Assembly (NCBI GenBank): GCA_030609785.1
Contig: JAUWTC010000070.1
Coordinates: 1-8,965 of the forward strand
Reading direction: 5' to 3'
Length of the DNA: 8,965 nucleotides
DNA from: Holophagae bacterium
GTDB taxonomy: Bacteria; Acidobacteriota; Thermoanaerobaculia; Thermoanaerobaculales; Sulfomarinibacteraceae
Positions within the stretch are counted from its first letter, which is position 1, and every line of letters starts with the position of its first letter. This document shows positions 1 to 5,830 of this stretch, piece after piece. A program made the position numbers and the translations under genes. The notes below the pieces were generated by a model, which saw only the letters and a list, made by a program, of their open reading frames with translations, did no database searches and was not told the DNA's origin.

Positions 1-737
1 ATGTTGATCTCGGTCGGTTTTCCTGCGACCGGTGTCGTCACCGTCACCGGTTTCTTCGAGTTTCCGACAAAGCCGGAGTTCTCTTTCCATGTCCGGGCCG
101 AGTGAACTGAAACGCGCAGCTCCGGGTGCTCCTCCCCGAGGGCCTTGAGAATCTGGTCGTCCACCCAGTCGCCGGCGTTGGGCAGGGTTCGTTGGTCGTC
201 GTCGGTTGGAAATCTCCCCTGCATGACGCAGAAGTCCACCGTTCCGGCGCCGATGTCCACAACCATCGCGTTGAGCAAGGCGTCCAGACCGTAGGCGACG
301 GCAAAGGGTTCCGAAACGATGATCAGGTGGTCGACGAACCCTCTGATTGCCTCTCTGAGGTGCTGGCGGTTGACGCGAAGGGCCTCGGCGGGAACGCCGA
401 TGACCGCACGGACCTTGGCGCCGTCCTCGTGGGCCTTTGCAACGCCGGCGACCTTCATCAGGTGGGAGATCAGTTCGCGTACAGCCAGGAGGTCCTTTTC
501 CGAACCCTCTTTGAGCAGACCCCGTTCCAGTGGGCGATGAAGGTCCAACATCCTCCGATTCTCAAGAGCGTCCCTTCCGACCAGAACCTCTTGCTTCAGG
601 ACTTTCTTGGCAACCATGTCAACCGGCCAGCCGACAAAGCTCTCAACCATGTGGTGCTCGCCGTCCGATGTCGAAATGGAACTCTGAGAGGTGCCCAGGT
701 CGATACCTACAAAGATCTCGTTCTTGTTCTGACTCAT
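1..737 (-). CDS. MamK-family bacterial actin (partial, C-terminus beyond the left edge)
   Basis: This is an actin/HSP70-fold ATPase expected to form cytoplasmic filaments. 245 codons are visible with no stop, and the rest lies outside the window. The phosphate-1 loop is GIDLGTS (residues 11-17), the connecting strand is AVIGVPA (111-117), SEPF carries Glu143, and the phosphate-2 loop is DIGAGTVD (161-168). Remembered Magnetospirillum MamK matches along the whole length, including VGWP, LDLHRPL, VSEPFAVAYGLD, NAGDWVDD, EEHPEL and GFVG...AGKP, and Glu143 and Asp161 fall at the positions I recall as ATPase residues in MamK. This fits MamK better than MreB, ParM or FtsA. The ATG overlaps the upstream amidase stop (ATGA), with an AAGGAG ribosome site seven bases before the start, so the two genes form an operon. 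MamK relatives also occur in non-magnetotactic bacteria, and no other magnetosome gene is visible here. The fold is near certain, the subfamily likely, and the cellular role unknown. Confidence 0.85.
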   Translation of the reverse strand, partial: MSQNKNEIFVGIDLGTSQSSISTSDGEHHMVESFVGWPVDMVAKKVLKQEVLVGRDALENRRMLDLHRPLERGLLKEGSEKDLLAVRELISHLMKVAGVAKAHEDGAKVRAVIGVPAEALRVNRQHLREAIRGFVDHLIIVSEPFAVAYGLDALLNAMVVDIGAGTVDFCVMQGRFPTDDDQRTLPNAGDWVDDQILKALGEEHPELRVSVHSARTWKENSGFVGNSKKPVTVTTPVAGKPTEIN

Positions 738-1870
738 CCTTGGTCTCCTTGGGCCGGAGTTGAGCCTCCGACGATTTGAGCGTATTTGAGAATGCCGTCG
801 GCCAGTCCCTCTACGATGTGCTGGCGGTAGGCGGGAATAGCAAGCAGCCGGGCTTCGCGCTCGTTGGACAGACAGGCGACTTCGGCCAGGACCGCGGGCA
901 TATCGGTTGCGACGAGGACAACGAAGGGCGCCGACATCACTCCTCGGCTGTGGGCCTGGTCGTTTTCCCGGCGCAGAACCTCGAACAGCGAGCCTTGAAT
1001 GGACTCGGCCAGACGTTGGCTCTCTGTGCGGCGGAGGTCGGCGTAGATTCCGTCGAGCAGACGACGGGTGTCTGCGACCGTGAAACCTGAGTCCCGGTTT
1101 TCGTGTGATGCCAGGTCGGTCAGGAAGGGGTCGTCCGAGGGGCCGAGGAAATAGGTCTCGAACCCTCGAGCAGACCGATCAGGCAGCCAGTTGACGTGAA
1201 TCGAGACGAAGAGATCGGCGTGTGCCGCGTTGGCCCGAGCAGCCCGATCAGCCAGTGAAACCTCAACGTCGTCGGTTCGGGTCAGGGTGCTCCCGATACC
1301 GGCCTCGGCCAGCAGGGCGGCCAGCCGGCGGGCCAGGTCCAGGGTCAGGTCCTTTTCCAGCATTCCGAACTGGAGAGAGGTTCCACCGTCGCGGCCGCCG
1401 TGACCCGGATCGATAGCCACGTGCCGAACTTCCAGCGGGATCGTTCCCGGCACCAACGTGGCGGCCGCCAGGGCCGGCAGCGTCGCCGCAGACCGGCCGC
1501 TCGAAAACGCAGGCATCGACGATCGAGTAATGGCTGGAGCGGGCGTCCCGGCTTCTGCTCGAACGGTGGCAGTCGTCGGCTTGACCGTCATGAGGCCCGC
1601 TGATGCTGCGATTACAGCACCGACCATGGTCGACCCGAAAATCCAGCGCCTGAGTTTCTGCCGCCGTCGACTCCGATCGCGGCCGGTCGTGCCAAGTGGT
1701 TGGTCGGACAGGAGGTCGACATTCTCGTCGATCGCGCCTTGCAGTAATTGTCGCCTGAATCGGGCGTTGACCTTCTTGGGTTGTTTGACTTTTGCCGTCT
1801 CTGCCCGGGGAGAGGCGTTGGCACCGGTGAGTGGCGCACCTGACACGGAGGTGAGACGACGATCAGACAC
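734..1870 (-). CDS. Membrane-anchored N-acetylmuramoyl-L-alanine amidase (Amidase_3, AmiC-like)
   Basis: This zinc amidase cleaves the bond between MurNAc and L-Ala in peptidoglycan. The Amidase_3 domain covers residues 149-365 of 378. Expected zinc ligands are His157 (DPGHGG), Glu172 (LEKD) and His225 (SIHVN), with catalytic Glu330 (AEVACLSN). Residues 255-300 match the helical insertion that blocks the active site in AmiB/AmiC-type enzymes, so activation by an EnvC/NlpD-type partner is plausible. A basic patch (RRRQKLRR) precedes one hydrophobic segment (76-94). This predicts a cytoplasmic tail of about 75 residues, a membrane anchor, a Pro/Ala/Ser-rich periplasmic linker, then the enzyme. 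Most Ami proteins instead carry cleaved signals, often with an AMIN domain. The only upstream start is GTG, because TAA lies three codons before it. No ribosome site is visible, but a possible leader ORF ends one base upstream. The stop overlaps the actin start. Confidence 0.93.
   Translation of the reverse strand: MSDRRLTSVSGAPLTGANASPRAETAKVKQPKKVNARFRRQLLQGAIDENVDLLSDQPLGTTGRDRSRRRQKLRRWIFGSTMVGAVIAASAGLMTVKPTTATVRAEAGTPAPAITRSSMPAFSSGRSAATLPALAAATLVPGTIPLEVRHVAIDPGHGGRDGGTSLQFGMLEKDLTLDLARRLAALLAEAGIGSTLTRTDDVEVSLADRAARANAAHADLFVSIHVNWLPDRSARGFETYFLGPSDDPFLTDLASHENRDSGFTVADTRRLLDGIYADLRRTESQRLAESIQGSLFEVLRRENDQAHSRGVMSAPFVVLVATDMPAVLAEVACLSNEREARLLAIPAYRQHIVEGLADGILKYAQIVGGSTPAQGDQG
745..750 (-). 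promoter_or_regulatory. Ribosome binding site of the MamK-like gene
   Basis: AAGGAG on the minus strand lies seven bases before the ATG at 737 and inside the 3' end of the amidase gene. It supports the chosen start and gives the actin its own initiation signal in addition to coupling through the ATGA overlap. Confidence 0.7.
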
Positions 1871-1871
1871 T

Positions 1872-1997
1872 TCAATTTATCGTACCACTCGAAGGCTTGA
1901 GGGTATAGGCCTTGAGTTTGATCCGGCCCGCCGCGAAGCCGGAAACCAAGAGCGCCCCCTCTCCGACGGGGAGTGCCACAAGGCCGAGGGGTGACAC
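1872..1997 (-). CDS. Possible leader ORF or gene remnant upstream of the amidase
   Basis: A 41-codon frame runs from a GTG inside the inverted repeat to a TGA whose last base is separated by one A from the amidase GTG (TGA-A-GTG). The peptide contains the hydrophobic stretch ALLVSGFAAG followed by RIKLKAY, and it reads more like protein than random antisense. AGGG seven bases before the GTG could act as a weak ribosome site. The stop-start spacing would explain how the amidase is translated without a Shine-Dalgarno sequence. The frame stays open back to an ATG at 2072, but the upper part looks non-coding and crosses the opposite promoter. It could be a translated leader, the decayed 3' end of a lost gene, or chance. 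I do not recognise a family. Confidence 0.25.
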   Translation of the reverse strand: MSPLGLVALPVGEGALLVSGFAAGRIKLKAYTLKPSSGTIN

Positions 1998-2008
1998 TGT
2001 GTCACCCT
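1990..2008. promoter_or_regulatory. Perfect inverted repeat, candidate activator binding site
   Basis: GGGTGACAC-T-GTGTCACCC is a perfect palindrome with 9-base arms and a one-base centre. Its centre (1999) lies about 83 bp upstream of the start point predicted from the sigma-54 promoter at 2056-2071, the usual distance for an enhancer-binding protein. No T-tract follows, so it is not a terminator. It lies between divergent genes and could influence both. I cannot name the regulator; it does not match the NtrC consensus I remember (TGCACC-N5-GGTGCA). Confidence 0.6.
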
Positions 2009-2055
2009 GAAAGGACGAGACTGAAACTCGACACATCGAAAGAGCGTATGTAACG

Positions 2056-2071
2056 TGGCACTGGATTTGCA
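2056..2071 (+). promoter_or_regulatory. Sigma-54 (RpoN) promoter of the lipoprotein gene
   Basis: TGGCAC-N5-TTGCA matches the -24/-12 consensus TGGCAC-N5-TTGCW, with the required 10 bases between the invariant GG (2057-2058) and GC (2069-2070). The predicted transcription start is near 2082, giving a leader of only about 14 bases before the lipoprotein ATG. Sigma-54 promoters need an ATP-driven enhancer-binding protein; the inverted repeat at 1990-2008 is a well-placed candidate site. Confidence 0.75.
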
Positions 2072-2084
2072 CATATGATAAGGC

Positions 2085-2090
2085 AGGAGG
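2085..2090 (+). promoter_or_regulatory. Ribosome binding site that decides the lipoprotein start
   Basis: AGGAGG lies five bases before the ATG at 2096 and only two before the in-frame ATG at 2093. It favours 2096. The earlier in-frame ATG at 2075 would sit upstream of the predicted transcription start and is not used if the sigma-54 promoter is the only one. Confidence 0.7.
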
Positions 2091-2095
2091 TAATG

Positions 2096-2689
2096 ATGAA
2101 ACGATTGAACCGAAAAATAACGATGATGATTCTTCCCTTGGGGCTTGTGGTATTGGCGATTGGGTGCAGCAGTGCGGTCCCGACGGACACCCCGGGAATT
2201 GACCAACTCGGTAAGTCCATTCTCAGGCAGGAAGGACCGGAAGTTGATGTGGTCCTGGGCTATAAATTCGCCAGGGGCACGATTGGTAATGAGTGGTTGA
2301 TTCTCGAAATGGCGATCTCGTCACCTGCGAAGACTTCGGCAAAGATCGACCGTGAGAATGTCTGGGTCAAAGCGCCTGACGGAACCAAGATCCCGGCAGC
2401 CACCCAGAAATTGTTCGGGCAGGCCTACCCACAACTCCGGAAGGTCATCGCTGCGGCCGATATCGCGCGGGATCCACTGGAGTATTTCCCACCGAGCCGC
2501 CGGCCGTGCCTGGTGCAGTTCTTTGTGCCGCCGGGTGCGGGAGTCGCCTACGATACAGTCTCGGTCAACGACCGAAGGGCCTGCCAGGGCCGGCTGTACT
2601 TCAAGATCCCCGGCGGCATCGATCCCGGTCGCTGGACCTTCGGTATCGACCTCGAGGAGAGCACCGTTCGCATACCGTTCGAGTTGTAA
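2096..2689 (+). CDS. Sigma-54-controlled lipoprotein of unknown function
   Basis: The 197-residue protein begins with basic MKRLNRK, a hydrophobic core, and a lipobox-like LAIGC, with Cys24 as the expected lipidated residue. The following SSAVPT gives no inner-membrane Asp retention signal, so outer-membrane sorting is plausible. The mature part looks mostly beta-stranded (VDVVLGYKFARG, WLILEMAIS, VQFFVPPGAG, WTFGIDLEES). Two Cys lie in PCLVQFF and RRACQG and could form a disulfide. This resembles an extracellular Ig-like or DUF4352-like beta fold, but I do not recognise the family and assign no activity. The start is set by AGGAGG at 2085-2090. The gene is monocistronic, flanked by its own promoter and terminator, and divergent from the amidase-actin operon. 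A sigma-54 promoter implies conditional expression. Confidence 0.85.
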   Translation: MKRLNRKITMMILPLGLVVLAIGCSSAVPTDTPGIDQLGKSILRQEGPEVDVVLGYKFARGTIGNEWLILEMAISSPAKTSAKIDRENVWVKAPDGTKIPAATQKLFGQAYPQLRKVIAAADIARDPLEYFPPSRRPCLVQFFVPPGAGVAYDTVSVNDRRACQGRLYFKIPGGIDPGRWTFGIDLEESTVRIPFEL

Positions 2690-2692
2690 AGA

Positions 2693-2722
2693 AGCTGTCA
2701 GCGATCAGCTCTCAGCTGTCAG
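2693..2722. repeat. Heptamer repeat (AGCNNTC) x4
   Basis: Just after the lipoprotein stop come AGCTGTC, AGCGATC, AGCTCTC and AGCTGTC, then a decaying AGATCAT. The period is exactly seven bases. It lies between the stop codon and the terminator stem. Similar 7-mer intergenic repeats occur in many unrelated bacterial genomes, from memory; the function is unknown. The heptad and its post-stop position recall the degenerate repeat at 5760-5830. Confidence 0.7.
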
Positions 2723-2729
2723 ATCATGA

Positions 2730-2766
2730 GCCCGGCCGTTCGGCCGGGCCTTGTTTTTGTTTTTTA
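2730..2766 (+). terminator. Intrinsic terminator of the lipoprotein gene
   Basis: GCCCGGCCG (2730-2738) pairs with CGGCCGGGC (2741-2749), a GC-only stem closing on GTTC, followed by a long T-rich tract with two G interruptions (2751-2765). It is strong in the plus direction. Read from the minus strand the stem has no T-tract, so the convergent methyltransferase transcript has no equally clear terminator here. Confidence 0.92.
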
Positions 2767-2770
2767 TAAC

Positions 2771-2808
2771 CTCTTTGCGTTCCCTTTGCGCTCTTAGCGA
2801 TCTTTGCG
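2771..2808. repeat. Nonamer TTTGCG repeat x4
   Basis: CTCTTTGCG, (TT)CCCTTTGCG, CTCTTAGCG and ATCTTTGCG form a nine-base period array with one 2-base insertion. It starts five bases after the terminator T-tract and ends two bases before the methyltransferase stop codon (2811-2813). On the minus strand it reads as an array of CGCAAAGNN. Very similar TTTGCG arrays are dispersed between genes in many phyla, from memory, with no agreed function. Confidence 0.7.
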
Positions 2809-2810
2809 GT

Positions 2811-3566
2811 TCAATTGTGTTCCTTTTTTTTCGGAGTCGCCGGCTCCGTCATCTCAGCCAGGAAGGCGCCTCGGCCGCCTCGGCCGATGACCGTGAACTC
2901 AAATCCGGCGGCTCGGGCGGCTTCGGTCATCATGGTTGGCGTGGGGAAGAGCCATGGGTACCACGAGCCCTCGAGATCGTCGAAGGTCAAACGGAAAAAA
3001 ACCTCGCCCAGGCGCGGTCGCCCGATTGCCAAATCGGTCAGTTCCTCGAATTCGTCCTTGCGGACGGCCGCATCGAGACCGGCGGCATCGAAGATCACTC
3101 GGCCTCCCGGCCTGAGGAGTCGGCGGAAGCGGTCGAATAGCCTCTCAAGACCTTCGGGGCCGCCGGCCAGGCCGATGCCGTTCATCAAGAGCAGGATGGT
3201 GTCGTAGGATCCGAGGTCTGATGTGTAGATGTCACCCTGTCGGACGTCGGAGATACCGCGGTCCTGCATGACTCGGACGGCATTGGCCGACACATCGAGT
3301 GCGGTGACCTCCAGGCCCCGGCACTGAAGATCCAAAGCGTGGCGACCGGCCCCGGCGCCGGCGTCCAGGACCCTGCCCGTACAACGGTCAAGGGCTCTCA
3401 GGTCCAAATCGGACAGGGGGTCTTCGTCCGGCCGATAATAGAGGCGAACGACGACATTTTCGGAGTCAAAAACGTCGCTGTCGACGCGGAGGACAGCATC
3501 GTGACGCCCATTGTGGTAGGCGAGAAGGGCCGCGCCGAGCGGCGCCCAGGGATCGACCGGGTTCAT
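2811..3566 (-). CDS. Class I SAM-dependent methyltransferase
   Basis: The 251-residue protein has the Rossmann methyltransferase motifs: motif I VLDAGAGAGRHAL (66-78) binding SAM, acidic Asp91 in ALDVS contacting the ribose, motif IV YDTILLLMNGIG (121-132), and LRPGGRVIFD (151-160). The C-terminal part (185-240) is a beta region ending in a charged tail. No signal peptide is present, so it is cytosolic. This fits the Methyltransf_11/25 group; the substrate cannot be read from sequence. Its ATG overlaps the stop of the secreted M14 peptidase (ATGA), so it is probably translated by coupling from the same mRNA, although no functional link is known to me. The stop lies against the TTTGCG repeat, and the gene is convergent with the lipoprotein gene. 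Confidence 0.9.
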   Translation of the reverse strand: MNPVDPWAPLGAALLAYHNGRHDAVLRVDSDVFDSENVVVRLYYRPDEDPLSDLDLRALDRCTGRVLDAGAGAGRHALDLQCRGLEVTALDVSANAVRVMQDRGISDVRQGDIYTSDLGSYDTILLLMNGIGLAGGPEGLERLFDRFRRLLRPGGRVIFDAAGLDAAVRKDEFEELTDLAIGRPRLGEVFFRLTFDDLEGSWYPWLFPTPTMMTEAARAAGFEFTVIGRGGRGAFLAEMTEPATPKKKEHN

Positions 3567-5374
3567 TGGCTGCCTGTGGAGGTCGGCAGCTCAACTGGGT
3601 CCATCACTCGGTAGACCGGCATCAGACCGACGCTCTCGTCCCAGAAGGCCGTTCGACGGTACCACCAGATGTACCGGGCGCCGCCGTTGTCGGCGAACTT
3701 TTCGTCCTCGAGGGCGTCCTCCCAGGCCTTCTGAATTTCAGGATCGGACACCATGTCCCGAGCGAGGCCCTCCAGGGTGTCCAGTCCGATGTATTCCTTG
3801 CGTTCAAATACCGAGTTCAAGAGGCCCCATCGCACCAGGGAATCCGGGGCTTCGGGCTCGAGCAGCTGAACTGCGATCTCGAAATTCGGTTGGTCGGCGG
3901 GAATCCACAGGGCGCCTTCGGGGATTGTGCGGCGCTCGGTCTGGCGGCTGGTTTCAAAGTCTTCGATCACAACCCGGCCCTGGTAGGGGCCGGAGGAGGT
4001 CTTGGCTTGTGCCAGGCGGATGGTCTCGACTTCCAGGGTCAGAGGCTTGCTGATTTCCCTCAGGATCAGCCCGTGATCGACCAGGCGTCTTTGAGCCTCG
4101 GTCCAGCCGGGCATCAAGATGTAACCGCGGGGGCGTTCGATACTCAGTTCGGCTTCGGGTCGGTGGCGCCAGGGCACTTCCTGGACCGGGTCTTCCGGCG
4201 AGCAATTGAAGTGGATCATCGGGCTGCCGGTGACCATGGAGTCTTCGGTCGTCCATTTACAGACGGGGAAGGCAACGGTGTCATCGCCGGTCATCGTTCG
4301 CCACCGCAAGACGATGTCGGACGGCTTCGCATCGGGCAGCCCGAGATGGCTCGTCCGTGCGCGGGCCTGGTCCACCGCCTTGATCAGAGTTTTCGGCTCT
4401 CGCGCGATCTCGCTGAGGAGTTCTTCCAGCATGGCCTTGTTGGCCCGGACCCGAGCCTCGTAGGGCGCGTAGGCATACATTTCGACCAAGAGGGAAATTC
4501 GGTTCAGTAGGGTGAAGTAGCCGGTGGAGTATCGGGGTCCGGCGACCGACGAGTCGATGCCTGCGGCGGGGTTCGTGCGATCGATCAGGCTGACGTAGGG
4601 GCCGTTGGGGATGCCGGCCTTGTCGAGCTTCCCGAAGACTGCCGGAAGGTGGTCGTCGAGCCACCGGTCGAGGCTGGGCGCCAACTGCGGCGCCTCGGCT
4701 CGGGACCAGGTCAGGATCCAGTGGTGGTGGGAGCCGTTGGTGACGTGGTTGTCGACGTGGAGATGGGGCTGCCACCGGTTGACCAGGGATGCCAGGGCCC
4801 GAGCCTCCGTGCTGTCCAGTTTGAGATGGTCGCGGTTGAGGTCGAGACCGGTGGCCGTCGTCCGGAAACCCATTCCGCCGACGGGCCCGTGCTGATTGGC
4901 CCGGTTGGTCGGAGAGACATCCTCGTGCCCGTCGGCGTTGTAGATCGGGGCGAACAAGATGACGCCGGCATCGAGAAGATCGGTGTGTCTGCCGAGCACG
5001 ATGTCACGAAGAATCATCAACGAAGCAGTCTTACCATCGACCTCACCGGGATGGATGCAGCTTTGGATCAGCACGACGGGCTTGCCCGCGGCATCAGCGG
5101 CCTCGGGTGTGAACAGCTTGTCCTTGGACACGATCACCAGGGGCAGCGGTCGTCCCAGGCCTGAGGTGCCGAATGTGGTGACCTGGATCATCTCGGATTC
5201 GGCCGCCGCTCGATCGAGGAACTCGAGGGTCTGTGCGTGGCTCGCGGTGATCTCGAAGCCGTTTTTCTCGGCGACAGTCAACCACTGTTCGGGGATCTCG
5301 GTTGCGTGGACGATCGTCGGGACGGTGGCAATGAGGATGAGGATGGCGTTCAGCGTGAAGAGAAAACCTTTCAT
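3563..5374 (-). CDS. Secreted M14 family zinc metallocarboxypeptidase
   Basis: The 603-residue protein has a signal peptide (residues 1-24, ending VHA-TE) and acts outside the cytoplasm. The M14 domain spans about 40-320. Zinc ligands are His108 and Glu111 in HPGEVDG and probably His206 in HLHVDNH; Asn180-Arg181 in LDLNRD is the expected substrate carboxylate contact; Glu298 in LLVEMYAY is the likely catalytic base. All key residues are present, so it should be active on C-terminal residues of peptides. The C-terminal 280 residues look beta-rich and end in YIWWYRRTAFWDE, a pattern I associate with long bacterial M14 proteins. An in-frame extension to 5566 lacks protein character, and the signal peptide fixes the start at 5374. 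No clear ribosome site precedes it. The stop overlaps the methyltransferase ATG. Substrate specificity is unknown. Confidence 0.92.
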   Translation of the reverse strand: MKGFLFTLNAILILIATVPTIVHATEIPEQWLTVAEKNGFEITASHAQTLEFLDRAAAESEMIQVTTFGTSGLGRPLPLVIVSKDKLFTPEAADAAGKPVVLIQSCIHPGEVDGKTASLMILRDIVLGRHTDLLDAGVILFAPIYNADGHEDVSPTNRANQHGPVGGMGFRTTATGLDLNRDHLKLDSTEARALASLVNRWQPHLHVDNHVTNGSHHHWILTWSRAEAPQLAPSLDRWLDDHLPAVFGKLDKAGIPNGPYVSLIDRTNPAAGIDSSVAGPRYSTGYFTLLNRISLLVEMYAYAPYEARVRANKAMLEELLSEIAREPKTLIKAVDQARARTSHLGLPDAKPSDIVLRWRTMTGDDTVAFPVCKWTTEDSMVTGSPMIHFNCSPEDPVQEVPWRHRPEAELSIERPRGYILMPGWTEAQRRLVDHGLILREISKPLTLEVETIRLAQAKTSSGPYQGRVVIEDFETSRQTERRTIPEGALWIPADQPNFEIAVQLLEPEAPDSLVRWGLLNSVFERKEYIGLDTLEGLARDMVSDPEIQKAWEDALEDEKFADNGGARYIWWYRRTAFWDESVGLMPVYRVMDPVELPTSTGSQ

Positions 5375-5622
5375 GGCGATATGGTACGCGGTTTTTGGAA
5401 TGGAGGTTGTGGGGGAGGCCTTCCCATCTGCCGCCGACCCCGATCTACCGACGAATACCCCAAAGCGAGAGAGCGCCCTCTCCGACTGCGCGTGCGGGGT
5501 CAGGCCTTCTTCATCGGGCAGACCTCCCGAAACCGTTGCCGCTGCGGAGAATGCCTGACCGGGCACCCCGCGGGGAGCGCCTCGGCAATCGAGTCTTGGC
5601 TCAGGGCGTAGGCCGCCGAGGT

Positions 5623-5681
5623 CGTTTTTCTCAAGGGGCTGTATCCCCCCGATAAGACCATGTTGTCCCTTGAGGAAAACG
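5623..5681. repeat. Long stem-loop with 15-base arms
   Basis: CGTTTTTCTCAAGGG (5623-5637) is complementary to CCCTTGAGGAAAACG (5667-5681) except one position that can form a G-U pair in one orientation. The loop is 29 bases. A competing smaller hairpin, GGGG with CCCC around CTGTAT, overlaps the left arm. The loop also holds CCCGATAAG, similar to a FliA -10 box. There is no following T-tract, so it is not a standard terminator. It could be part of a structured RNA, a REP-like element or a protein-binding site. Confidence 0.6.
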
Positions 5682-5759
5682 TGCCGAGCGGAGGCGCGAA
5701 GCGACCCCGAAGGCCGGGGTTGAAATTCAGGGGCCGGGACAGCGAGCAGCTACGGCGAA

Positions 5760-5830
5760 CGGTGGCAGTTTGCAGCGACAGATTGGCAGAAGCAGCCATC
5801 AGCGACCGTGATCAGTGGCAGGTGGCAGTT
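5760..5830. repeat. Degenerate CAG heptad repeat
   Basis: GTGGCAG occurs at 5762-5768 and as a tandem pair at 5815-5828. TTTGCAG, TTGGCAG and CATCAG occur between them, giving a loosely seven-base spacing of CAG. The decamer GGTGGCAGTT appears at 5761 and 5821, exactly 60 bases apart. It begins about 18 bases after the stop of the PASTA protein gene on the minus strand and resembles the cleaner heptamer array at 2693-2722. Confidence 0.45.

Noticed and set aside
126..779. Long plus-strand open frame opposite the actin and amidase genes
   Set aside because: It is antisense to two genes with clear motifs and has no recognisable domain; GC-rich coding DNA often leaves the opposite strand open.
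2075..2095. Upstream ATG starts (2075 and 2093) for the lipoprotein
   Set aside because: 2075 precedes the predicted transcription start and 2093 is too close to AGGAGG; 2096 has good spacing.
2730..2749. The same hairpin as a bidirectional terminator for the methyltransferase
   Set aside because: On the minus strand the stem is followed by TCATGATC and not a T-tract.
2693..2808. CRISPR array
   Set aside because: Repeat units are 7 and 9 bases in direct tandem without unique spacers, unlike 23-50 base CRISPR repeats, and no cas gene is present.
3566..4510. Plus-strand 314-codon open frame opposite the M14 gene
   Set aside because: The minus-strand frame carries all catalytic motifs; the plus frame looks like a mirror translation with no ribosome site.
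5507..5540. Minimal ORF MKKA on the minus strand after GGGAGG
   Set aside because: Four codons with a ribosome-like site can arise by chance and nothing else supports it.
5375..5566. N-terminal extension of the M14 peptidase by 64 residues
   Set aside because: A complete signal peptide begins at 5374 and the extension is low-quality sequence lying in a structured gap.
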